Below are positions 1-5,425 of a stretch of 5,425 bases of DNA, in pieces. The DNA comes from Gammaproteobacteria bacterium (GTDB lineage Bacteria; Pseudomonadota; Gammaproteobacteria; SZUA-229): the NCBI GenBank assembly GCA_016764035.1, contig JAESSQ010000041.1, forward strand, positions 1 through 5,425, in the 5' to 3' direction. The notes under the pieces were generated by a model. That model searched no databases, was not told the origin of the DNA, and saw only the letters and a program-made list of their open reading frames with translations. A program made the position numbers and the translations under genes. Position 1 is the stretch's first letter. The number at the start of each line of letters is the position of its first letter.

Positions 1-99
1 ATGGGGTCAACTGGTCGCTCCACAGGCCCACATGTTCACTTTGAAGTACTTAAAAATAATAGACAGGTCAATCCTGCAAAATTTGTAGCGCTAAAATAA
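1..99 (+). CDS. M23-family (LytM-type) metallopeptidase, C-terminal fragment
   Basis: Only the last 32 codons and the TAA stop are present; the gene begins before the window, and the ATG at base 1 is an internal methionine. The residues GSTGRSTGPHVHFEV are a hallmark of the M23 peptidase fold: the glycine- and serine-rich loop is followed by the HxH motif (His11 and His13 of the fragment), which carries a zinc ligand and a catalytic histidine. The NP a few residues later is also typical. Family members cut peptide cross-links in peptidoglycan in the periplasm, or act as inactive activators of amidases; the intact HxH argues for an active enzyme, but the first zinc-binding motif is out of view. 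An M23 gene just before secA is a common gammaproteobacterial arrangement. The 177-base gap to secA suggests secA has its own promoter. Signal peptide and any LysM or coiled-coil region cannot be judged. Confidence 0.9.
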   Translation: MGSTGRSTGPHVHFEVLKNNRQVNPAKFVALK

Positions 100-154
100 T
101 CAACCAGACAATAATTTTTGCAATGCTTTCTGAGTAATAATCTTTAATATTTAA

Positions 155-183
155 ATGACCCATCAGTGGTTCTAAGGCATAAT
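155..183 (+). promoter_or_regulatory. Candidate sigma70-type promoter for secA
   Basis: ATGACC (155-160) resembles the -35 consensus at four of six positions. It lies 17 bases before CATAAT (178-183), which matches the -10 consensus at five of six. Transcription would start near base 190, giving a leader of about 85 bases before secA. The surroundings are AT-rich, so chance matches are easy. A second -10-like CATAAT at 242-247 has no good -35 partner. This is inference from consensus only. Confidence 0.35.
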
Positions 184-193
184 ACGTCGTATT
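181..193. repeat. Perfect 13-base palindrome in the secA leader (possible operator)
   Basis: AATACG-T-CGTATT has two six-base arms that are exact reverse complements around one central base. It overlaps the last three bases of the candidate -10 element and covers the predicted start site, where a repressor could act. With a one-base centre it cannot fold as a full-length RNA hairpin, so a DNA-binding site is the more natural reading than a terminator. No matching regulator is known to me. Confidence 0.35.
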
Positions 194-276
194 TTTTACT
201 ATGATGGTAATTTGCGAAAGAGATATTTTTTGCCTACACATCATAATAATCCCGTCACAAAGAGTTAATAATAAAA

Positions 277-3030
277 ATGATTTTGGATGCCGTTAAAAAG
301 GTGTTTGGTAGTCGAAATGATCGGCTGATAAAAAAACATCGTAAAGTAGTTAATCAAATAAATGCACTAGAGGCTGAATTTGCTGCATTAAGCGATACGC
401 AACTCGCTGATAAAACACAGGAATTTCGTAACCGCCTGTTATCTGAGGAAAACCCAAAGGGAGAAACCCTGGACCAACTTTTACCTGAGGCTTTTGCCAC
501 GGTGAGAGAAGCTGGGCGACGGGTATTTAATATGCGTCACTTCGATGTGCAGCTTATCGGTGGCATGGTGTTGCACAATGGCCAGATTTCAGAGATGCGT
601 ACGGGTGAAGGTAAAACACTGGTGGCCACACTAGCCGCTTATCTTAATGCGCTGCCAGGAGAAGGTGTTCACGTAGTAACGGTGAATGATTATCTGGCGA
701 CACGTGATGCTCAATGGATGGGAAAACTATATAGCTTTTTAGGCATGACAACGGGTGTCTGTATTTCGGGGTTGGATCATGTTGCTAAAAAGCAGGCGTA
801 TGCAGCGGACATAACGTACGGCACAAATAACGAATACGGTTTTGATTATCTGCGCGATAATATGGCTTTTACAGCTGATGAGAAGGTACAGAGATCGCCC
901 TTTTTTGCCATTGTGGATGAGGTGGACTCCATCTTAATCGATGAGGCTAGAACACCGTTAATTATTTCTGGTTCAGTGGGTGAAAGTAGTGACTTGCATG
1001 TTAAGTTTAAAAACTTTGTCACCAATCTTGAGCAAGGGCGCGAAACCACAAAAGAAGAAGCTGAAGAAGGTGATTTTTCGGTTGATGAAAAAAATAAAAG
1101 CGTCCATATAACGGAGCAAGGCCATCAGCGTATCGAAGAAATTCTGGTCGAAGAAGGTATCCTTGATGGGAATGATTCGCTCTACAGTGCTACCAATATC
1201 AATCTTGTACATTATTTAAATTCTGCTTTACGGGCATCGGTACTTTTTGAAAAAGATGTTCACTACATCGTTCGTAATAATCAGGTAATAATCGTCGATG
1301 AGTTTACCGGTCGTACTATGGAGGGACGCCGCTGGTCAGAAGGCTTGCACCAGGCGATAGAAGCAAAAGAAGGTGTTTCTATCCAGAATGAAAATCAGAC
1401 GCTGGCATCCATAACATTTCAAAACTATTTCAGGTTATACAATAAACTTTCAGGTATGACGGGTACCGCAGATACCGAAGCTGAAGAGTTATTGCAAATA
1501 TATAACCTCGAAGTGGTATTAATACCAACCAATAAAATCATGGTGCGCTCAGATCATACTGACCTTGTATTTTTAACACCAGCTGAAAAATATAATGCCA
1601 TTGTTGAAGATGTAAAAGATTGTGTAGCAAGGAAACAGCCCGTATTGGTTGGTACGGCCTCAATCGAGGTTTCTGAACATCTATCTACACTTCTGCAAAA
1701 ACAGAAGATCGAACACAATGTTTTAAATGCCAAACAACATGAAAATGAAGCGAATATTATTGAAAACGCGGGTCGTCCTGGCGCAGTAACTATTGCTACA
1801 AACATGGCAGGTCGTGGTACCGATATTGTCCTCGGTGGCAACCTGGAAGTGGAACTTGCCAATAATTCTGATGCTGATGAAAACAAGCTTAAACAGATAA
1901 CAGAAGACTGGGATAGTCGACATCAGTTAGTTTTAAATTCAGGCGGCTTACACGTTATAGGCAGTGAGCGCCATGAGTCTCGTCGTATTGATAACCAATT
2001 GCGTGGTCGTTCAGGTCGCCAAGGAGATGCTGGGTCTAGTCGTTTTTATTTGTCATTGCAAGATGACTTAATGCGTATCTTTGCGTCGGATAAAGTTAGT
2101 GCCTTGATGAAAAAGCTTGGCATGGAAGATGGTGAAGCAATAGAACATCCCTGGGTTAATCGCGCTATCGAAAATGCTCAGCGAAAAGTTGAAGGTCATA
2201 ACTACGATATTCGTAAGCAGTTACTTGAATACGATGACGTTGCCAACGATCAACGTAAAGTCATATATAGACAACGCAACGAAATGATGGCTGAGGCTGA
2301 TTTGTCAGAAACCATCAAAGTTATTCGTGATGAAGTTTTCGATAATGTTATTACTTCATGCATCCCACATGGCAGTCTTGACGAGCAGTGGGATATTGAT
2401 GGTCTAGAAAACGTATTGAACGAAGATTTTGCATTAAAGTTACCAATAGCTGACTGGCTCGAGCAGGACAATATGCTTGATGAAGCAGGCTTACGCCGCA
2501 AAATACTGGCTGTTGCTGTTGATGAGTATGTAGAAAAAGAACAATTGGTTGGCGCAGAAGGTATGCGTAATTACGAAAAACATATCATGCTCAATGTTCT
2601 TGATAAATTGTGGAAAGAGCATTTGGCTGCGATGGATTACCTACGACAGAGTATCGGTTTACGTGGTTACGCACAAAAAAATCCTAAACAGGAATATAAA
2701 CGTGAAGCATTTGAAATGTTTACAGAATTACTTGAACGTATCAAGTTTGACGTAGTTACCGTCCTTACCAAAGTTAAAATACAGTCAAATGAACAGGTGG
2801 AACAACTTGATGCAAGCGAAAATCCACAAGTAGAAAATGTCAATTATCAACATGCCGATGCAGCAGCGATGCAGCAGCCTGTTGAAGATGAACCACCCGA
2901 AACGAATGATCCTGAAGAAGGTGAGGTTCCACAACCCTATCATCGAACTAAGAAAAAAATTGGCCGTAATGAGCCTTGTTATTGCGGTTCTGGTAAAAAG
3001 TTTAAACAGTGTCACGGTAAATTAAGTTAA
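277..3030 (+). CDS. secA: Preprotein translocase ATPase subunit SecA
   Basis: SecA is the ATP-driven motor that pushes unfolded preproteins through SecYEG at the inner membrane. All core parts are visible. Nucleotide-binding domain 1 holds Walker A MRTGEGKT (107-114, Lys113), the YGTNNEYGFDYLRDN block (181-195) and Walker B VDEVD (213-217). The preprotein cross-linking domain spans about 230-375. Nucleotide-binding domain 2 holds NMAGRGTDIVLGGN (509-522) and the arginine-finger region QLRGRSGRQGD (574-584). The helical scaffold and wing follow (about 625-840), with LLEYDDVANDQR and LWKEHLAAMDYLRQSIGLRGYAQ intact. After an acidic, variable linker (about 840-890) comes the zinc-binding tail CYCGSGKKFKQCH (Cys901, Cys903, Cys912, His913), which in relatives binds SecB and lipids. 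The length of 917 aa compares with 901 in E. coli. ATG at 277 gives the usual short amphipathic N-terminus; its ribosome site is a weak AAGAG (260-264), 12 bases upstream. No secM precedes it, so E. coli-style arrest-peptide control is not evident. Confidence 0.99.
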   Translation: MILDAVKKVFGSRNDRLIKKHRKVVNQINALEAEFAALSDTQLADKTQEFRNRLLSEENPKGETLDQLLPEAFATVREAGRRVFNMRHFDVQLIGGMVLHNGQISEMRTGEGKTLVATLAAYLNALPGEGVHVVTVNDYLATRDAQWMGKLYSFLGMTTGVCISGLDHVAKKQAYAADITYGTNNEYGFDYLRDNMAFTADEKVQRSPFFAIVDEVDSILIDEARTPLIISGSVGESSDLHVKFKNFVTNLEQGRETTKEEAEEGDFSVDEKNKSVHITEQGHQRIEEILVEEGILDGNDSLYSATNINLVHYLNSALRASVLFEKDVHYIVRNNQVIIVDEFTGRTMEGRRWSEGLHQAIEAKEGVSIQNENQTLASITFQNYFRLYNKLSGMTGTADTEAEELLQIYNLEVVLIPTNKIMVRSDHTDLVFLTPAEKYNAIVEDVKDCVARKQPVLVGTASIEVSEHLSTLLQKQKIEHNVLNAKQHENEANIIENAGRPGAVTIATNMAGRGTDIVLGGNLEVELANNSDADENKLKQITEDWDSRHQLVLNSGGLHVIGSERHESRRIDNQLRGRSGRQGDAGSSRFYLSLQDDLMRIFASDKVSALMKKLGMEDGEAIEHPWVNRAIENAQRKVEGHNYDIRKQLLEYDDVANDQRKVIYRQRNEMMAEADLSETIKVIRDEVFDNVITSCIPHGSLDEQWDIDGLENVLNEDFALKLPIADWLEQDNMLDEAGLRRKILAVAVDEYVEKEQLVGAEGMRNYEKHIMLNVLDKLWKEHLAAMDYLRQSIGLRGYAQKNPKQEYKREAFEMFTELLERIKFDVVTVLTKVKIQSNEQVEQLDASENPQVENVNYQHADAAAMQQPVEDEPPETNDPEEGEVPQPYHRTKKKIGRNEPCYCGSGKKFKQCHGKLS
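2856..2878 (+). repeat. 11-base perfect tandem repeat within secA
   Basis: GATGCAGCAGC occurs twice head to tail (2857-2867 and 2868-2878), with one extra matching base before it. It codes for DAAAMQQ in the variable linker between the scaffold domain and the zinc tail. The unit is not a multiple of three. Losing one copy would place a TGA stop at 2883-2885 directly in frame. Gaining one would move translation into the frame that stays open to about 3025. Either event would remove the zinc-binding tail while leaving the motor core. Confidence 0.85.
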
Positions 3031-3042
3031 ACCATGAGTCAT

Positions 3043-3055
3043 CGTAATAATTACG
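3043..3055. repeat. Perfect 13-base palindrome between secA and argJ
   Basis: CGTAAT-A-ATTACG has two six-base arms that are exact reverse complements around a single A, the same geometry as the palindrome before secA but a different sequence. It lies in the 53-base gap, 13 bases before the argJ ribosome-binding site. No T-run follows, so it is not a normal intrinsic terminator. It could be a protein-binding site, a weak processing hairpin or chance. Confidence 0.35.
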
Positions 3056-3067
3056 TCTTGCTTATAC

Positions 3068-3073
3068 AAAGGA
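3068..3073 (+). promoter_or_regulatory. argJ Shine-Dalgarno sequence
   Basis: AAAGGA lies 10 bases before the ATG at 3084. It is only one base before the in-frame GTG at 3075, too close for initiation there. This decides the start of argJ at 3084 over the longer reading, which would add only three residues. Confidence 0.75.
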
Positions 3074-3083
3074 TGTGTTTTTA

Positions 3084-4301
3084 ATGGCTGTAGGACTAAC
3101 CGAACCAGGTGAGATACTTGCAGTTTCAGGGATAAAACTTGCTTCGTTGGCTGCGGGCATAAAAAAAAGTGGCACGGATGACCTGGTTATTTTTAGCTTT
3201 GATGATAATGCGACGTGTGTAGCCACCTTTACGCAAAACGTATTTTGTGCAGCACCAGTGACGCTTGCTAAAAAACATTTGGCACATTCACAACCTCGTG
3301 CTCTGCTAATTAATTCCGGAAATGCAAACGCAGGTACAGGTGATGCAGGTATGGAAAATGCGATACAAAGTTGTAAATACCTCGCCGAGCAACTTGACTG
3401 TTCAGTAAATCAAATATTACCTTTTTCCACAGGCGTTATTGGCGAACAATTACCTATGCCAACAATGCAAGCAGGTATTCGTAGAATAGTTGGCCATTTA
3501 TCGGAAGACAATTGGTCAGCCGCCGCCGCAGGAATAATGACGACAGATACAGTCGCCAAAGCCGTATCAAAAGTTATTGTACTTGATGGTTGCGAGGTCA
3601 CAATGAGTGGCATAGCCAAAGGCTCTGGTATGATCTGCCCGAATATGGCTACTATGCTAGCATTTATCTCGACTGATGCTGATATCGAACGTGACTTTTT
3701 ACAACAGTGTCTGTCTGATGCAGTAGAGGGCAGTTTTAATTCAATTACAGTCGATGGTGACACCTCAACCAATGATGCCTGTGTATTGATTGCCACAGCA
3801 AAAGCAGGAAATAAACAACTTGAAAAGCACTCGATAAATGCGCGTGTGTCTATCGATGCATTGAATGATATTTGTCTGCAACTGGCGCAAGCCATCATTC
3901 GCGATGGTGAAGGCGCAACAAAATTTATTACCGTTACGATCGAGCAGGCTAGCTCAAAAGAGGAAGCAAGAGATGTTGCATACACCATTGCGCACTCGCC
4001 ACTGGTAAAAACAGCGCTGTTTGCCAGTGATCCTAATTGGGGAAGAATACTTGCTGCTGTTGGCCGAGCAGGTGTTTCGCAATTAGATATAACTGGCGTC
4101 AATTTATTTCTTGATGAAGTATGTATCGTGCGTGAGGGTGGTGTTGATGCGGGTTACACTGAAGAACAAGGTCAACGCGTTATGAACAGGGAAGAAATAA
4201 CAATTAAGGTGAGCTTAAGTCGAGGTAATGTTTCAACATCAATATGGACAACAGATTTATCGCATGAATATATTCGTATAAATGCTGAGTACCGTTCCTG
4301 A
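3084..4301 (+). CDS. argJ: Arginine biosynthesis protein ArgJ (ornithine/glutamate acetyltransferase)
   Basis: ArgJ moves the acetyl group from N-acetylornithine to glutamate in the cyclic arginine pathway; bifunctional forms also use acetyl-CoA to acetylate glutamate. From the ATG at 3084 the product is 405 aa, usual for the family. The self-cleavage site is intact: KGSGMICPNMATML (180-193), where cutting before Thr190 would give an alpha chain of 189 residues and a beta chain with Thr190 as nucleophile. The oxyanion-hole segment STGVIG (115-120), the GDTSTND block (226-232), the RDGEGATKF block (274-282) and SDPNWGRI (315-322) are all present, and the C-terminus INAEYRS matches the conserved tail that reaches the active site. 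Cytoplasmic, no signal peptide. It follows secA by 53 bases and precedes the Nudix gene by 31, suggesting co-transcription. A GTG at 3075 is an alternative start but sits too near the ribosome site. Whether it is mono- or bifunctional cannot be told from sequence. Confidence 0.97.
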   Translation: MAVGLTEPGEILAVSGIKLASLAAGIKKSGTDDLVIFSFDDNATCVATFTQNVFCAAPVTLAKKHLAHSQPRALLINSGNANAGTGDAGMENAIQSCKYLAEQLDCSVNQILPFSTGVIGEQLPMPTMQAGIRRIVGHLSEDNWSAAAAGIMTTDTVAKAVSKVIVLDGCEVTMSGIAKGSGMICPNMATMLAFISTDADIERDFLQQCLSDAVEGSFNSITVDGDTSTNDACVLIATAKAGNKQLEKHSINARVSIDALNDICLQLAQAIIRDGEGATKFITVTIEQASSKEEARDVAYTIAHSPLVKTALFASDPNWGRILAAVGRAGVSQLDITGVNLFLDEVCIVREGGVDAGYTEEQGQRVMNREEITIKVSLSRGNVSTSIWTTDLSHEYIRINAEYRS

Positions 4302-4319
4302 TTTTTCTTTGACGCATAA

Positions 4320-4332
4320 AGTATAAAATACT
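4320..4332. repeat. Short inverted repeat abutting the Nudix gene start codon
   Basis: AGTAT-AAA-ATACT has two five-base arms around three As and ends on the base before the ATG. It occupies the place where a ribosome-binding site would be, and no purine-rich Shine-Dalgarno sequence is visible there. The possible hairpin is AT-rich with a three-base loop and would be weak. It may be chance in an AT-rich gap. Confidence 0.3.
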
Positions 4333-5289
4333 ATGTCTGATATCGTGCATGTGGCTGTCGCCGTTATCGTAAACCAGACGAATGAGGTTTGTATAAGTTT
4401 ACGTCCTTCAGATGTACACCAGGGCGGTTTGTGGGAGTTTCCTGGTGGTAAAGTCGAGGACAAAGAAACCATAGAGCAAACCTTACAGCGTGAGATTAAA
4501 GAAGAACTCGGTATTGAAATAATAAGTTCTCGTCCAATGCTTACCATTACACACGATTATAAAGATAAAACGGTTTGTCTGCATGTGCGTAAAGTGCTGT
4601 CATATAGAGGTGAGGCAACGGGCCAGGAAGGCCAGAAGGTGCAATGGACTCCTGTAGAAAATTTAACAAATTACGATTTCCCAAAAGCTAACACAGCGAT
4701 TATAAAATCGATTCAATTACCCGACAAATATTTGATTACGGGAAAATTTACTGACACTAATGACTTTGTCAAAAAACTTAAAAAGTCACTTGATGCAGGT
4801 ATTACATTGGTTCAGATACGGCTGAAATATGGCTGTATGGAAGAATCTAAAGTTCAGTCGTTACTTAATCAGGCATCAAGCATATGTGCAGGTGCAGGTG
4901 CAAGATTAATGCTTAATTTGTCGGAACAGTATATCTCGTCAATTGATATATCATCACTGGTATTTGATGGGTTTCATGCGGATAGTCAAACGTTAAGAAG
5001 TTTATCGCAGCGTCCGCGACGGGCGTTGTTTTCTGCGTCCTGTCATACGACTAAAGAGTTATTAAAAGCTGTTGAGCTGGGTGCTGATTTTGTTGTGCTA
5101 TCACCTGTACAAAACACAGTGAGTCACCCAGATATGCAAGGTATGGGTTGGCGTAAATTCACGGACATGGCAGAAGGTTTAGCAATACCTGTTTATGCAC
5201 TAGGTGGTGTATCTGAAAATGATATAGAAGTCGCGTGGTCAAGCGGAGCTCAAGGCGTTGCTGCAATAAGTGCTTTTTGGGGTAAGTGA
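4333..5289 (+). CDS. MutT-type Nudix hydrolase fused to a ThiE/TenI-like domain
   Basis: The N-terminal half (about 1-130) is a MutT-like Nudix hydrolase. The Nudix box fits the consensus GX5EX7REUXEEXGU exactly (Gly39 to Ile61; Glu54, Glu57 and Glu58 would bind metal). WEFPGGK (34-40) and FPKAN (116-120, Asn120) match MutT positions linked to 8-oxoguanine nucleotide recognition. Probable role: hydrolysing 8-oxo-dGTP to the monophosphate. The C-terminal half (about 132-318) looks like a thiamine-phosphate-synthase TIM barrel: VQIRLK (160-165), DGFHADSQ (212-219), SASCH (234-238), GADFVVLSPVQNT (250-262) and YALGGV (288-293). The usual ND pair is NL (195-196), no aspartate sits at the usual acidic position after the barrel's H-x-G-Q-like segment, and the expected lysine after the P-x-x-T segment is His265, so thiamine phosphate synthase activity is doubtful. 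This fused architecture is known in gammaproteobacteria, including Pseudomonas. The start at 4333 matches the MutT N-terminus but lacks a clear Shine-Dalgarno sequence; it probably shares the secA-argJ transcript. Confidence 0.95.
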   Translation: MSDIVHVAVAVIVNQTNEVCISLRPSDVHQGGLWEFPGGKVEDKETIEQTLQREIKEELGIEIISSRPMLTITHDYKDKTVCLHVRKVLSYRGEATGQEGQKVQWTPVENLTNYDFPKANTAIIKSIQLPDKYLITGKFTDTNDFVKKLKKSLDAGITLVQIRLKYGCMEESKVQSLLNQASSICAGAGARLMLNLSEQYISSIDISSLVFDGFHADSQTLRSLSQRPRRALFSASCHTTKELLKAVELGADFVVLSPVQNTVSHPDMQGMGWRKFTDMAEGLAIPVYALGGVSENDIEVAWSSGAQGVAAISAFWGK

Positions 5290-5309
5290 ATGCTTGTTGC
5301 TATCTCAAT

Positions 5310-5350
5310 ATGTGCGTACTGATTCTATAAGTTAGATAGTACACATTTTT
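5310..5350 (+). terminator. Probable intrinsic terminator after the Nudix gene
   Basis: An imperfect hairpin pairs ATGT (5310-5313) with ACAT (5343-5346), GTACTG (5316-5321) with TAGTAC (5337-5342, one G-T pair) and TCTA (5324-5327) with TAGA (5333-5336). It has two-base bulges at 5314-5315 and 5322-5323 and the loop TAAGT. The stem ends directly at TTTT (5347-5350), followed by more AT-rich sequence. It sits 20 bases past the last stop codon of the operon, the right place for a terminator. The stem is GC-poor, so strength is uncertain. Confidence 0.45.
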
Positions 5351-5425
5351 AATTTAAATTTAATGTCGCCTTTGTGTTGTTCTGGACGGTCCTCTGGGTT
5401 TTCATTTGTCATGAACCGTACAGAG
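5332..5425 (-). CDS. Possible 3' end of a convergent gene, product unknown
   Basis: Reading the minus strand inward from the window edge, one frame is open for 30 codons to a TAA at 5334-5332. It encodes a hydrophilic tail containing NENPEDRPEQHKGDIKF and ending KMCTI. I do not recognise it. In enterics a minus-strand yacG lies beyond mutT, so a small protein such as YacG is possible by position, but no YacG zinc motif is within view. An open stretch this short could arise by chance, and an in-frame ATG at 5412-5410 would give only 26 residues. Its end overlaps the candidate terminator hairpin. Confidence 0.2.
   Translation of the reverse strand, partial: SVRFMTNENPEDRPEQHKGDIKFKLKMCTI

Noticed and set aside
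158..170. ACC...GGT element in the secA leader as a terminator for the M23 gene
   Set aside because: Only three base pairs can form and no T-run follows.
3075..3083. Upstream GTG start for argJ
   Set aside because: The Shine-Dalgarno AAAGGA is only one base before this GTG but 10 bases before the ATG at 3084, so the ATG is the better start.
3410..4102. A 230-codon open frame on the minus strand inside argJ
   Set aside because: It lies wholly antisense to a gene with all ArgJ motifs, its translation is low-complexity and serine/alanine/isoleucine-rich with no recognisable domain, and it mirrors argJ codon use.
4309..4327. TTGACG followed by TATAAA before the Nudix gene, as a promoter
   Set aside because: The two elements are separated by only 7 bases, far short of the roughly 17 needed by a sigma70 promoter.
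4885..4902. Three near-identical 6-base units (TGTGCA, GGTGCA, GGTGCA) in the Nudix gene
   Set aside because: They stay in frame and simply code for a short Cys-Ala-Gly-Ala-Gly-Ala run within the barrel; most likely codon-level coincidence.
5351..5363. Overlapping AT-only palindromes (AATTTAAATT, TTAAATTTAA)
   Set aside because: They are simple runs of A and T downstream of the terminator hairpin, and palindromy is expected by chance in such sequence.

Overview
The window looks like a chromosomal housekeeping segment of a gammaproteobacterium with an AT-leaning genome (by eye, GC in the low 40s percent; not computed). The order is the end of an M23-family peptidase gene, then secA, argJ and a MutT-type Nudix gene fused to a thiamine-phosphate-synthase-like domain. 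From general knowledge of gammaproteobacterial genomes, this matches the secA neighbourhood of lineages such as Pseudomonas rather than enterics, where secM precedes secA. The genus cannot be named from the sequence.

Layout: positions 1-99 hold the last 32 codons of the M23 metallopeptidase. Positions 100-276 are a 177-base leader with a plausible but unproven sigma70-type promoter, a perfect 13-base palindrome over its -10 element, and no recognisable SecM. secA follows (277-3030, 917 aa), complete and with all core motifs intact. After 53 bases comes argJ (start chosen at 3084, 405 aa). After another 31 bases comes the Nudix/ThiE-like fusion gene (4333-5289, 318 aa). All three complete genes read rightward with short gaps and no convincing terminator between them, so they probably form one transcription unit. 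The last 136 bases hold an imperfect hairpin followed by a T-rich run, a likely operon terminator. They also hold an open frame on the minus strand that may be the 3' end of a convergent gene.

How the genes relate: SecA drives post-translational export through SecYEG. ArgJ recycles the acetyl group in arginine synthesis. The Nudix protein probably cleans the nucleotide pool of oxidised guanine nucleotides, and its C-terminal domain has lost residues expected of a working thiamine phosphate synthase. The genes share no pathway; their co-location looks like conserved gene order.

No mobile element, CRISPR array, RNA gene or clearly new system is visible. The points most worth a second look are the degenerate ThiE-like half of the fusion protein, the palindromes in the intergenic gaps, an 11-base tandem repeat in secA that would frameshift the zinc-binding tail if it slipped, and the SecM-less leader.
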